The notes below the pieces were generated by a model. The model saw only the letters and a list, made by a program, of their open reading frames with translations. It was not told where the DNA came from and did no database searches. Positions 15,725 to 25,041 of a DNA stretch of 64,000 nt are shown in pieces. The position numbers and the translations under genes are program-made. How positions within the stretch are numbered: position 1 is the stretch's first letter; each line of letters opens with the position of its first letter. The stretch covers positions 1 through 64,000 of the forward strand of contig NZ_VJYD01000009.1 in NCBI RefSeq assembly GCF_007341385.1. Reading direction: 5' to 3'. Source of the DNA: Flavobacterium daemonense. Lineage in GTDB: Bacteria; Bacteroidota; Bacteroidia; Flavobacteriales; Flavobacteriaceae.

Positions 15725-15743
15725 ATACAAAAACAAAGGAAAA

Positions 15744-16925
15744 ATGGCAAGGGCAATTGTACATATGGATTTGGATACCTTTTTTGTATCCTGCGAAAGA
15801 CGCACTAATTCTGAACTCAACGGGATTCCACTTATTATAGGCGGAGGCGACCGTGGTGTTGTGGCATCTTGCTCATATGAAGCCCGTAAATTTGGAGTCC
15901 GTTCTGCGATGCCTATTCGTATGGCTTTGAAACTTTGCCCCGACGCTAAAGTCATGAAAGGCGATATGGAATTGTATTCGCATCTTTCTCATGATGTTAC
16001 TGAAATTCTTCAGGAAAAAGCGCCTGTTTTAGAAAAAGCAAGCATCGATGAATTTTATATGGATATTACCGGAATGGACAAATTTCATGGCAGTTATAAA
16101 TGGACAAACGAACTGGCACAAAAGGTGATTAAAGAAACCGGATTGCCTATCAGTTTTTCATTATCCATCAATAAAACCGTTTCTAAAATTGCAACTGGCG
16201 AAGGGAAACCAGTTGGAAATCTTCAAATTCCGGAACAAGAAGTACAAGACTTTTTAAATCCGCTTTCGATTCAGAAAATTCCAATGGTTGGAGCAGTTAC
16301 TTTTCAGCTTTTGTCTCGAATTGGTGTTCGAAAAATTCAGACTTTAGCCGAAATGCCTGCCGAAGTTTTACAGCAAATGATTGGCAAAAATGGTTTGGAA
16401 CTTTGGAAAAAAGCACACGGAATTGACAACACGCCTGTTGAGCCTTATACAGAAAGAAAATCAATTTCGACCGAAACTACTTTTTCGCAAGACACTATTG
16501 ATATTGCAAAACTGAAAAGAATATTATTAGGAATGGTCGAAAAACTGGCTTTTCAGCTTCGCGAAGAACAATGGCTAACCTCAACGGTAACGGTCAAAAT
16601 ACGTTATGCCAATTTTGATACCGAAACCAAACAATGTCGCGTGGCTTATACCTCAGCCGATCATATTCTGACCAAAAATGTAATGGAACTTTTTGAGAAA
16701 GTATATCAGCGTCGTATGCGTCTTCGCTTGATTGGCGTTCGCTTCAGCGGACTCGTGCGCGGAATGTACCAAATTGATCTTTTTGAAGATACTCAGGAAA
16801 TGCTATCTCTTTATGAAGCGATGGATAAAATGAAAAAACGCTACGGTTTTGATGCCGTAATGCGCTGTGCCGGAGCTCATTTTAAACCGAATACTAAAGA
16901 CGAAATTTTAAAACGCAAAAAATAA
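15744..16925 (+). CDS. dinB: DNA polymerase IV-type translesion polymerase
   Basis: 393 residues of the Y family. Catalytic residues are present: MDLDTFF (8-14) and SIDEFYMDI (the SIDE motif plus a second aspartate). Palm, helix-hairpin-helix and little-finger regions follow in order. ImuB proteins of mutasome cassettes lack these acidic residues, so this is an active polymerase rather than an ImuB. The stop codon shares one base with the start of the following dnaE2-like gene, implying coupled translation. It copies past damaged bases and is probably under control of the divergent repressor. Confidence 0.93.
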   Translation: MARAIVHMDLDTFFVSCERRTNSELNGIPLIIGGGDRGVVASCSYEARKFGVRSAMPIRMALKLCPDAKVMKGDMELYSHLSHDVTEILQEKAPVLEKASIDEFYMDITGMDKFHGSYKWTNELAQKVIKETGLPISFSLSINKTVSKIATGEGKPVGNLQIPEQEVQDFLNPLSIQKIPMVGAVTFQLLSRIGVRKIQTLAEMPAEVLQQMIGKNGLELWKKAHGIDNTPVEPYTERKSISTETTFSQDTIDIAKLKRILLGMVEKLAFQLREEQWLTSTVTVKIRYANFDTETKQCRVAYTSADHILTKNVMELFEKVYQRRMRLRLIGVRFSGLVRGMYQIDLFEDTQEMLSLYEAMDKMKKRYGFDAVMRCAGAHFKPNTKDEILKRKK

Positions 16926-19900
16926 TGTATCTCAATTGTCATTCCTACCACTCTCTGCGTTACGGCACAATTCCGCTTAAGGAATTGGTTGACGAAGCTG
17001 TTTTGTGCGGTATAAAAACAATGGCATTGACGGATATTAATACCGTTACCGGAATTTACGATTTTATAAAAGCTTGCCAAGAAAAAGGAATCAAACCTTT
17101 AGTGGGAATGGAATTTCGATGCAATCATCAATTCCGATATATTGGTTTAGCGCAAAATGCCGAAGGTTTGGCAGAAATGAATGCTTTTTTAACTGAACAC
17201 AATTTTAGCGGAAAAACTTTGCCTTTAATCGCACCCAAATTTAAATCGGTTTTTGTGATTTATAGTTTAGAAAATGCTCCAAAAGTTCTTCGAAAAAATG
17301 AACTTATCGGCATTCGTCCCGAAGAAGTTTCGAGGCTTTTTACATCTGAACATAAAAATAAAATTTCGCAGATGGTGGTTTTGCAGCCTGTAACTTTTAG
17401 AACCAAAACAGAATACAATCTGCATAAAATTCTTCGGGCAATTGACACCAATATTATTTTATCTAAACTTACAGAATCTGATTATTGCAAAGTTTCTGAT
17501 GTAATGCAAACAGAAGAATCTCTTTTGCCTTTTTATGAAAAATACCCTGAAATTGTATCGAATACAAAGTACATCATTGACCAATGTAATTTTCAATATG
17601 ATTTTTCCATTAAAAGAAATAAAAAATTCTTTACCGGAAGTCGTGGAGGAGATTTAAAAAAATTAACAGAATTAGCCGAAAAAGGTTTTGAATGGCGTTA
17701 CCAAAAAGAAAACACAATTGCTAAAAAACGTGTAGAAAAAGAGTTAAAAGTTATTGACGAATTAGAATTTAGCGGTTACTTTTTAATCACATGGGATATT
17801 GTTCAATACAGCAACAGTCAAGGATTTATGCACATTGGTCGCGGAAGTGGCGCCAACAGCATTATCGCCTATTGCCTCGGAATTACAGATATTTGTCCAA
17901 TTGAACTCGATTTGTATTTTGAACGTTTTTTAAACCTCAACCGAAAAACGCCGCCTGATTTTGATATCGATTGGAGCTGGCAGGAGCGCGATGTAATCTT
18001 GAAATACATATTCGAAAAATATGGCAGAGATCATGTTGCTTTTTGCGGTACGAATGTCGAATTTAAATACCGATCTATTTTTAGGGAAGTCGGAAAAGTT
18101 TTTGGTCTTCCAAAAGAAGAATTGGATATGCTGGCTAAAAATCCGATGGCTTTGCATGAAACCAACAAGATCGTAAAAATGGTTCAGCAATACGGGATGC
18201 TGCTCGAAAAATACCCAAATCAGCGCAGTATGCACGCCTGCGGAATTATTATTTCTGAAGAACCAATTACGAATTACACACCACTGGAAATGCCTCCAAA
18301 AGGGTTTCCAATCGTGCTTTTTGATATGCATATTGCCGAAGAAATTGGTTTTGACAAATTCGACATTCTGAGTCAGCGAGGCATTGGACATATTGACGAC
18401 AGCGTAAAACTAATTGCCAAAAACCGCGGAATAAAAGTGGACATTCGCAACACTTCTATTTCTAAAGATGAAGCTATTTGCAATTCTTATTTAGCAAAAG
18501 GACATACTATTGGCTGTTTTTATATCGAAAGCCCTGCCATGCGCGGTTTATTACGCCGACTGAATTGCGATAATTATAAAATTCTCGTCGCAGCTTCGTC
18601 CATCATTCGTCCCGGAGTGGCACAATCTGGAATGATGAAAGAGTATATTTTCCGTCATAACAATCCAAATCAGTTCGAATATTTTCATGATGTTTTCAGA
18701 GAACAGCTTGGTGAAACTTATGGCATTATGGTCTATCAGGAAGATGTCATTAAAATCGCTCTGCATTATGGCGGACTTCCTGCTGCAGACGGAGACATCT
18801 TACGTCGCGCCATGTCTGGAAAAGGACGATCGCTGGAAGCTTTGAAGAAAGTAAAAGATAATTTCTTTGTCTGCTGTGCTCAAAAGGGTCATCCCGTTGA
18901 ATTAAGTCAGGAAATTTATCGTCAGATCGAATCTTTCGCAGGATATTCTTTCTGCAAGGCACACTCAGCTTCTTATGCGGTGGAGAGTTACCAGAGTTTA
19001 TATCTGAAAGTAAATTATCCTGTTGAATTCATGACAGCGGTAATCAACAATCAGGGCGGATTTTACAGAACCGAGGTTTACGTACACGAAGCACGAATGT
19101 CTGGCGGAACGATACATAATCCGTGTGTGAATAAAAGCGAATATCAAACTACTTTATATGGTACCGATATTTATCTTGGTTTTATGCACATTCAGAGTTT
19201 GGAATCGAAAATTGCACATTTAATTGAAGAAGATCGAAATAAAAATGGCGAATATCTTTCTTTGGAAGATTTCATCAATCGAATTCCAATAGGGATTGAA
19301 GGCGTTAAAACCCTAATTTTCATGGGTGCTTTTCGTTTTACGGGAAAAACTAAAAATCAGCTTTTGGTTATTGCGAGTCTGCTTTTAAACAATTTTAAAC
19401 CTGAAAACAGAAATCTGAAACTTTTGCAGGAGCCTGTTAAAGAATACAAACTGCCAACATTGGAACGTTCTGTTTTTGAAGATGCTTTTGACGAAATTGA
19501 ATTGTTGAGTTTTCCTGTTTCATGTAGTGTTTTTGATATTCTGCAAACCAAATATCGAGGTGATGTAATGGCGCGAGATTTAGTAAAATATCACAAAAAA
19601 CAGGTTCGAATGCTGGCGTATTTGATTTCCAGAAAACACGTCCCGACAAAAAAAGGAACAATGTATTTTGGAACTTGGATCGATCATGAAGGCACTTATT
19701 TTGATACAGCACATTTTCCGGATAGTTTAGAAAAATATCCTTTTCAGGGCGGAGGCTGTTATTTATTGTTAGGAAATGTCGAAGTCGATTATCATTTTCC
19801 GACCATCACGATTATCAAAATGGCAAAAATGCCTTTTATTCCAGATCCCCGTTACATGGATTCTAAAGATCAATACAAAACACAAAATCAAATTAAAGAA

Positions 19901-19978
19901 GATATAAGCCTTACGCACAGAAAACCTTATCCATCGGAACATGAAATTAATTTGCCGAGACATAGAATGAAGTTTTAG
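16925..19978 (+). CDS. DNA polymerase III alpha subunit, error-prone DnaE2 type
   Basis: 1017 residues, shorter than replicative DnaE (about 1160). An N-terminal PHP domain (NCHSYHSLRYG, ALTDINTVTG) precedes the C-family polymerase core with catalytic aspartates in PDFDIDW and KFDILSQRG. Fingers-region motifs are also visible (MSGKGRSLEALKKV, SFCKAHSASYA). It overlaps dinB by one base (TAATG). Adjacent Y-family polymerase and LexA-like repressor genes mark it as the damage-inducible alpha subunit (DnaE2/ImuC role), not the replicative one. Its stop codon lies inside an inverted repeat (19973-20052). Confidence 0.9.
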   Translation: MYLNCHSYHSLRYGTIPLKELVDEAVLCGIKTMALTDINTVTGIYDFIKACQEKGIKPLVGMEFRCNHQFRYIGLAQNAEGLAEMNAFLTEHNFSGKTLPLIAPKFKSVFVIYSLENAPKVLRKNELIGIRPEEVSRLFTSEHKNKISQMVVLQPVTFRTKTEYNLHKILRAIDTNIILSKLTESDYCKVSDVMQTEESLLPFYEKYPEIVSNTKYIIDQCNFQYDFSIKRNKKFFTGSRGGDLKKLTELAEKGFEWRYQKENTIAKKRVEKELKVIDELEFSGYFLITWDIVQYSNSQGFMHIGRGSGANSIIAYCLGITDICPIELDLYFERFLNLNRKTPPDFDIDWSWQERDVILKYIFEKYGRDHVAFCGTNVEFKYRSIFREVGKVFGLPKEELDMLAKNPMALHETNKIVKMVQQYGMLLEKYPNQRSMHACGIIISEEPITNYTPLEMPPKGFPIVLFDMHIAEEIGFDKFDILSQRGIGHIDDSVKLIAKNRGIKVDIRNTSISKDEAICNSYLAKGHTIGCFYIESPAMRGLLRRLNCDNYKILVAASSIIRPGVAQSGMMKEYIFRHNNPNQFEYFHDVFREQLGETYGIMVYQEDVIKIALHYGGLPAADGDILRRAMSGKGRSLEALKKVKDNFFVCCAQKGHPVELSQEIYRQIESFAGYSFCKAHSASYAVESYQSLYLKVNYPVEFMTAVINNQGGFYRTEVYVHEARMSGGTIHNPCVNKSEYQTTLYGTDIYLGFMHIQSLESKIAHLIEEDRNKNGEYLSLEDFINRIPIGIEGVKTLIFMGAFRFTGKTKNQLLVIASLLLNNFKPENRNLKLLQEPVKEYKLPTLERSVFEDAFDEIELLSFPVSCSVFDILQTKYRGDVMARDLVKYHKKQVRMLAYLISRKHVPTKKGTMYFGTWIDHEGTYFDTAHFPDSLEKYPFQGGGCYLLLGNVEVDYHFPTITIIKMAKMPFIPDPRYMDSKDQYKTQNQIKEDISLTHRKPYPSEHEINLPRHRMKF

Positions 19979-20052
19979 TGTTCAGTCTCAGTTTTTAGTG
20001 TTCAGGTAAATACTGAGACTGAAAACTAAATTCTGAACACTGAACACTAAAA
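19973..20052. repeat. Foldback repeat overlapping the dnaE2 stop
   Basis: TTTTAGTGTTCA (19973-19984) is inverted at 20041-20052, and CAGTCTCAGT (19983-19992) matches ACTGAGACTG at 20012-20021. The words AGTGTTCAG and TTTTTAGT recur inside. The outer left arm includes the dnaE2 stop codon. It may act as a terminator. Confidence 0.6.
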
Positions 20053-20086
20053 AAAATAACTAAAGAAGAATTTACGTTATATAAAG

Positions 20087-21466
20087 ATGAAAAATCAGGA
20101 ATATGCCATAGTCGATATTGAAACCACAGGCGGAAATGCCAGTGGCAGCCGCATTACCGAAATTGCGATCATTATTCATAACGGCAAAAACATAATTGAC
20201 CGTTATGAAACGCTTGTAAATCCAGAGAAAGAAATCCCGCTTTCTATTTTTGGATTAACTGGAATTAATAATGAAATGGTCGCCGATGCACCTATTTTTG
20301 ACGATATTTCAGAGAAAGTATTAGAAATGCTTACCGATCGGATTTTTGTTGCACATAATGTCAACTTCGATTATTCTTTTGTACGTCATCAGCTTGAACA
20401 GGCAGGATTTAAATGGACAGCGAGAAAACTATGTACCGTTCGCGCAGCAAGAAAAATTAAACCAGGACTAGCATCCTACAGCTTAGGAAAACTTTGCCAT
20501 TCGCTAAATATACCTTTAGAGAATCAACATCGGGCTGGCGGAGATGCAGATGCAACCGCAATCTTATTTTCTCAATTACTGGATTGCGACGATGAAGGCC
20601 AGATCGCAAAAATGGTCAAGATGACTTCACAAGATCAGCGTTTACCACCTAACCTGCCTCCTGAAGATTTTAATAATTTACCCGAAAAACCAGGTGTATA
20701 TTATTTTTATAATGAGGTAAAAAAAGTGATTTATGTTGGGAAAGCAATCAACTTAAAAAAACGCGTAGCTTCTCATTTTAGCGGTCATAAAATCAATCCG
20801 CAAAGGCAACATTTTTTAAGAGATATTCACGGAATTTCCTTTGAAGTCTGTGCTACCGAATTAATGGCACTTTTGTTAGAATGTATTGAAATAAAACAGC
20901 TTTGGCCGACTTACAACAGAGCTTTAAAACGTTTTGAAGCAAAATTCGGCATTTATCAATATGAAGCACGAAACGGATATAAATATCTGGCTGTTGGCAA
21001 ACTAAGTAAATTTCAAACTTGTATTCATGAATTCAATAGTTTGTACAACGCTATAAATTTACTCCGAGATTTGTCTGAACAATTTAAGATCGATCAAAGA
21101 TTCTGCAAATATTCCAGACCAGAGGAAGGAGAACTTCCGCAAAATAATGATCTAAAAAACTTGCCTGAGGCCACATTTCATAATGAACAAGTCGACAATG
21201 CAATTGATTTTTTATTACGCAACAGGCCAACTTTTGCGATTATAGACAAAGGAAGATCTAAAGAGGAACGCAGTTGTATTTGGATAGAAAACGGTCATTT
21301 TTATGGAATGGGATATATTCCATCGGATATTTCGATTCATGATCCAGAAGAAGTAAAAAATTATGTCACGGCATATAAAAGCAATCAATACATGGTGCAA
21401 TTGATTTTTGCTTACGCAGAAAAATATCCTGGAAAAGTATTCTTTAAAAAACACTTCTTACAATAA
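20087..21466 (+). CDS. DEDDh 3'-5' exonuclease fused to a GIY-YIG (UvrC-like) nuclease
   Basis: 459 residues. The exonuclease domain (about 5-170) has the DEDDh set: D10, E12, D95, H148 and D153, as in the epsilon proofreading subunit. A GIY-YIG domain follows (about 198-285: GVYYF at 203-207, VIYVGKA at 214-220, then KKR), of the kind that makes the 3' cut in UvrC and Cho. The C-terminal 170 residues resemble the region following this domain in similar fusions but have no motif I can name. It lies 108 bases after dnaE2 and upstream of alkB, fitting a repair role. Exact substrate unknown. Confidence 0.88.
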   Translation: MKNQEYAIVDIETTGGNASGSRITEIAIIIHNGKNIIDRYETLVNPEKEIPLSIFGLTGINNEMVADAPIFDDISEKVLEMLTDRIFVAHNVNFDYSFVRHQLEQAGFKWTARKLCTVRAARKIKPGLASYSLGKLCHSLNIPLENQHRAGGDADATAILFSQLLDCDDEGQIAKMVKMTSQDQRLPPNLPPEDFNNLPEKPGVYYFYNEVKKVIYVGKAINLKKRVASHFSGHKINPQRQHFLRDIHGISFEVCATELMALLLECIEIKQLWPTYNRALKRFEAKFGIYQYEARNGYKYLAVGKLSKFQTCIHEFNSLYNAINLLRDLSEQFKIDQRFCKYSRPEEGELPQNNDLKNLPEATFHNEQVDNAIDFLLRNRPTFAIIDKGRSKEERSCIWIENGHFYGMGYIPSDISIHDPEEVKNYVTAYKSNQYMVQLIFAYAEKYPGKVFFKKHFLQ

Positions 21467-21496
21467 ATTAAAAATAGAGCTGTAAAAAATTAAGTT

Positions 21497-22123
21497 ATGA
21501 CACTATTTAACGACACCGAATTATTTACTGCGGGTTTGGGAGGAAAAAAAGTATTTGACATTCCTGACTCTGAATTAATATTGATCGATAATTTCTTTAC
21601 AAAAGAAGAATCTGATCGTTTTTATGAAAGAATACTTCGCAAGACGAAATGGAGAGAATATGAAATGGAAATTTATGACAAAACCTATACTGTTCCCCGA
21701 ATGATTTCTTGGTATGAAGATAAAGACAATCCTGGAGCAGATCCAAAAGGACCTAACTGGACTTATGACTTATTGACTATTCGAGGCCGTGTGGAAAAAG
21801 AAACACAGGTTGATTTTAACAGCCTTCTTTTAAATTTATACCGAAATGGAAATGACGGAGTAGGCTGGCACAGCGACAAAGAGCATAATTCGGGGCCAAA
21901 TCCTATTATTGCTTCGGTGACTTTTGGCGAAACTAGAATGTTTAGGCTTCGTCATAAATACAGCAAGGAAATTCCGCAAGTTGAAATTCCGCTGCATCAC
22001 GGTTCTTTTTTATTGATGGCTGGAACGACTAATAGTTTTTGGCAGCATCAAGTTCCGAAAACGACTCGGGATGTTTTGCCAAGGATCAATCTTACCTTTA
22101 GAAGAACCAATCGAAAACTTTGA
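21497..22123 (+). CDS. AlkB-like 2-oxoglutarate/Fe(II) dioxygenase
   Basis: 208 residues. Iron ligands H125 and D127 (WHSDKEH) and H184 (WQHQVPKT), and 2-oxoglutarate-binding arginines R196 and R202 in RINLTFR, are all present. The family removes methyl groups from N1-methyladenine and N3-methylcytosine in DNA or RNA by oxidation. It begins 30 bases after the exonuclease/GIY-YIG gene and is probably co-transcribed. No membrane or signal segment. Confidence 0.92.
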   Translation: MTLFNDTELFTAGLGGKKVFDIPDSELILIDNFFTKEESDRFYERILRKTKWREYEMEIYDKTYTVPRMISWYEDKDNPGADPKGPNWTYDLLTIRGRVEKETQVDFNSLLLNLYRNGNDGVGWHSDKEHNSGPNPIIASVTFGETRMFRLRHKYSKEIPQVEIPLHHGSFLLMAGTTNSFWQHQVPKTTRDVLPRINLTFRRTNRKL

Positions 22124-22245
22124 TTTTTATTGATTTGAATGATTATAAAAACTTTTTTTAATCGAAAAAACCGTAAGATATTACTTCTTTAAAAAGTTAA
22201 AACACACACGGTATGAACCTTTTATTAGGCAAACCTCTTCTTTTT

Positions 22246-22256
22246 TACTACTTTTG
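22246..22256 (+). promoter_or_regulatory. Promoter -7 element for the DUF1810 gene
   Basis: TACTTTTG (22249-22256) matches TAnnTTTG and lies 27 bases before the ATG at 22284. The -33 match (TTAG, about 20 bases upstream) is weak. Confidence 0.5.
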
Positions 22257-22283
22257 CAACCTTTTTTTAAATACAATACCATA

Positions 22284-22745
22284 ATGGCTTATTCAAACAA
22301 TGATTTAGCGCGTTTTTTAGATGCGCAGAACAAACTTTATCTTACCGCTCTTTCTGAAATCAGAAAAGGGAAAAAAGAGACGCACTGGATGTGGTTCATT
22401 TTTCCGCAAATAAAAGGTTTGGGCAAAAGTGATACAGCAAATCTTTATGCCATTAACGATTTAAAAGAAGCTTCAGATTATTTGGAACACCCTATTTTAG
22501 GAAAACATTTAATCGAAATTTCAGAACTTTTGCTGACTTTCAAAAGAAAATCTGCAGATGGGATTTTTGGTGATTTAGATGCGCGAAAATTACGTTCTTC
22601 TATGACACTTTTTTCTTTGGTAGAAAACACAAATCCGATATTTCAGGAAATACTTGAAGCTTTCTTTTCAGGAGAATCAGATCCGCTTACTTTGTCTATT
22701 ATTAATTCAACAATAAAATCATCTGCAGAACCTGTTACGTTATAA
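22284..22745 (+). CDS. DUF1810 family protein
   Basis: 153 residues. Family hallmarks are DLARFLDAQ near the start, a HWMWFIFPQIKGLG block, an SxxYAI-like segment and a C-terminal SMTLFSLV. The function of the family is unknown. The start at 22284 is taken because it matches the family N-terminus and is preceded by a promoter -7 element; the frame extends 10 codons upstream without support. It follows the repair genes on the same strand but has its own promoter and terminator, so a link to repair is only positional. Confidence 0.85.
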   Translation: MAYSNNDLARFLDAQNKLYLTALSEIRKGKKETHWMWFIFPQIKGLGKSDTANLYAINDLKEASDYLEHPILGKHLIEISELLLTFKRKSADGIFGDLDARKLRSSMTLFSLVENTNPIFQEILEAFFSGESDPLTLSIINSTIKSSAEPVTL

Positions 22746-22770
22746 AACGGTTTCCAGATTATTTATATCA

Positions 22771-22803
22771 AAAGGACACTACTAACTGTAGTGTCTTTTT
22801 TTT
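22771..22803 (+). terminator. Terminator after the DUF1810 gene
   Basis: GACACTAC, five-base loop, GTAGTGTC and eight Ts. Confidence 0.85.
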
Positions 22804-22862
22804 ATTCTACATTATAAAAATAGAGTAACTTGCATGTGCAACTATCAAAAAATAACCAAGTT

Positions 22863-23273
22863 ATGTCTGAAAAAATCAAAATGCTCCAAATTATTCATCT
22901 CGCTATTTGTGCCGGAACAATTATAGCTTATTATATTTTAGGTGATCTTTCAATTGAGAATTTGCACATTCCGGTAATCGATTCATCGTCGGTAATATAT
23001 GTTCTGATTCCTGTTTTTGCCTTTGTTTTAAGCGGATTTTTATTCCGATTTCAATTGAAGCAAATCAATCCAAAATTAAAACTTGAAGAGAAATTCCCAA
23101 TTTACTACACAGCATCCATTATGCGATGGGCCGTTCTTGAAGGCGCCGTTTTTTTGATCTTAGTCCTAAAACCTGATTTTATTTTATTCGGAATTCTGAT
23201 TTTAATTTACATGATTTTCTTAAGACCAACAGCTGAAAGAATTGACAATGACTTATCGAATACAAACAATTAG
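22863..23273 (+). CDS. Small integral membrane protein, function unknown
   Basis: 136 residues with four predicted membrane helices (about 8-27, 45-66, 82-105 and 108-125). Not recognised. The ATG at 22863 is preferred over one 11 codons upstream, because the upstream codons are polar and fall on a possible promoter (TAACTTG). It is preceded and followed by terminators, so it is a single-gene unit. Confidence 0.7.
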   Translation: MSEKIKMLQIIHLAICAGTIIAYYILGDLSIENLHIPVIDSSSVIYVLIPVFAFVLSGFLFRFQLKQINPKLKLEEKFPIYYTASIMRWAVLEGAVFLILVLKPDFILFGILILIYMIFLRPTAERIDNDLSNTNN

Positions 23274-23280
23274 AAACAAA

Positions 23281-23310
23281 AAAAGCGTCTTGAATAAACA
23301 AGACGCTTTT
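23281..23310. terminator. Bidirectional terminator between convergent genes
   Basis: GCGTCTTG (23285-23292), six-base loop, CAAGACGC, with an A run before and a T run after, serving the membrane protein (+) and the permease (-). Confidence 0.85.
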
Positions 23311-23363
23311 TTTATACACAGTTTTAAGCTTGAAACTTCAAACCTAAAACTTGAAACAGTTTT

Positions 23364-24776
23364 TTATTCTTCTTTTGGTTTTGTTAAATAGTAAACTGGA
23401 ATTCCAGCCAACATTATTAATACTCCCCAACCACAAGTTGAAAATTTCGTAAACAACAATGAAACACAAATTGCAGTCGCTGTAATAATGTATAACATTG
23501 GCAAAAACGGATATCCGAATGCTCTATATGGTCTTTCGGCATCTGGCATTTTTCTTCTTAAAATGAAAATTCCATAAATCGTCAAAATATAAAAAATCAA
23601 AACAATGATGATTACGAAGTCTAATAAATCCCCATATTTTCCAGTCAGACATAACGCCGAAGCCCAAATACATTGTGCCCATAAAGCCCAAGCAGGAACG
23701 CTTGATTCGTTTAAAACAGCTGCTTTCTTAAAGAACAAACCATCGTTTGCCATTGTATAATAAACTCTTGCACCAGCCATAATTAGTCCATTGTTGCAGG
23801 CAAAAGTCGAAATCATAATCATGATGGCGATAATCAAAGTTCCAATATCTCCAAAAATATACTGTGAAGCCACCACCGCTACTCTATCTGATTTTGCAGT
23901 TGCAATTTCCTGAAGCGGTACAACAGCCAAATACATCAAATTAGTCAAAACATAAATTACTGTCACGATAAAAGTTCCTAAAAACAAACTTAAACCAACA
24001 TTGCGTTTTGGATTTTTGATTTCGCCAGCAATAAAAGTAACGCCATTCCAAGCATCACTAGAAAATAATGATCCAACCATTGCTGCTGAAATTCCGGTAA
24101 TCAATGCCGTTCCGCTAATTGGCAACCATGTACTGCTTTCAGCATTATACGAACGTGTTGTCCATGCATCAGCCCAGTTGGCATCCCAAACGGAAGCTTT
24201 CGCTGCAAGCGTTAACCCGAAAACGATTAATCCTAAAAGTGATAAAATTTTAATTATAGTTAAAACGGTCTGCAAAATTTTCCCGTTTTTAACGCCGCGA
24301 CTATTAATATAAGTCAATAAAATAATGGTAAAAATTGAAACCAGCTGTGCAGCATTTAATTTAAACGAGCCTAACTCGAATAAAATATTTTCGTCGCTAA
24401 ATGGTTCATAAATATAAGCTGCAAATTTTGAGAAAGCTACGCCAACAGCAGCAATAGTTCCGGTCTGGATTACGGCAAAAAAGCTCCATCCGTACAAAAA
24501 TGCAATTAGTTTATTATAGGCCTCTTTAAGATAAACATATTGTCCTCCAGCTTTTGGAAACATGGCGCTGAGTTCTCCATAACTTACGGCCGCAATAATG
24601 GTAATTAATCCTGAAATCAGCCAGATCAGCGCAAGCCAGCCAGCTGACCCGACTTGTCGTGCGATATCAGCACTTACGATAAATATTCCGGATCCAATCA
24701 TAGAACCAACTACAAGCATGGTTCCGTCTAATAATCCGAGTTCTCTTTTAAAATGTTCTTGGTCGTTTTCTTGCAT
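23364..24776 (-). CDS. APC-family amino acid permease
   Basis: 470 residues with about 12 membrane helices. The first helix contains GSMIGSGIFIV, the APC-fold substrate-binding signature, followed by PKAGGQYVYLKEAY. It resembles the LAT-like permeases of the APC superfamily, which import or exchange amino acids across the inner membrane. The substrate cannot be told. It is transcribed alone, convergent with the small membrane protein. Confidence 0.9.
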   Translation of the reverse strand: MQENDQEHFKRELGLLDGTMLVVGSMIGSGIFIVSADIARQVGSAGWLALIWLISGLITIIAAVSYGELSAMFPKAGGQYVYLKEAYNKLIAFLYGWSFFAVIQTGTIAAVGVAFSKFAAYIYEPFSDENILFELGSFKLNAAQLVSIFTIILLTYINSRGVKNGKILQTVLTIIKILSLLGLIVFGLTLAAKASVWDANWADAWTTRSYNAESSTWLPISGTALITGISAAMVGSLFSSDAWNGVTFIAGEIKNPKRNVGLSLFLGTFIVTVIYVLTNLMYLAVVPLQEIATAKSDRVAVVASQYIFGDIGTLIIAIMIMISTFACNNGLIMAGARVYYTMANDGLFFKKAAVLNESSVPAWALWAQCIWASALCLTGKYGDLLDFVIIIVLIFYILTIYGIFILRRKMPDAERPYRAFGYPFLPMLYIITATAICVSLLFTKFSTCGWGVLIMLAGIPVYYLTKPKEE

Positions 24777-25041
24777 TTTTTTGGTTTTTGGGTTGGTTAA
24801 AGATATACTTTTTTCTGAAATTTTAGATTTTTGATCACATATTTTCAGATTTACTATGAAATATAAAATTGCAAATTCAAAACAGTAAAGACTAAATCTT
24901 AGAGGGATACGGTTTTACGTAAAATAATTATAATTAACCTCTTTATATTTGAAGAAAGTAAAGACGTCCCTTTACGTATTTCCATAATTTTATATGAGTT
25001 CAAGTACTTAAATTTGAATATTATTCTTTAAAAAAAAAGCA

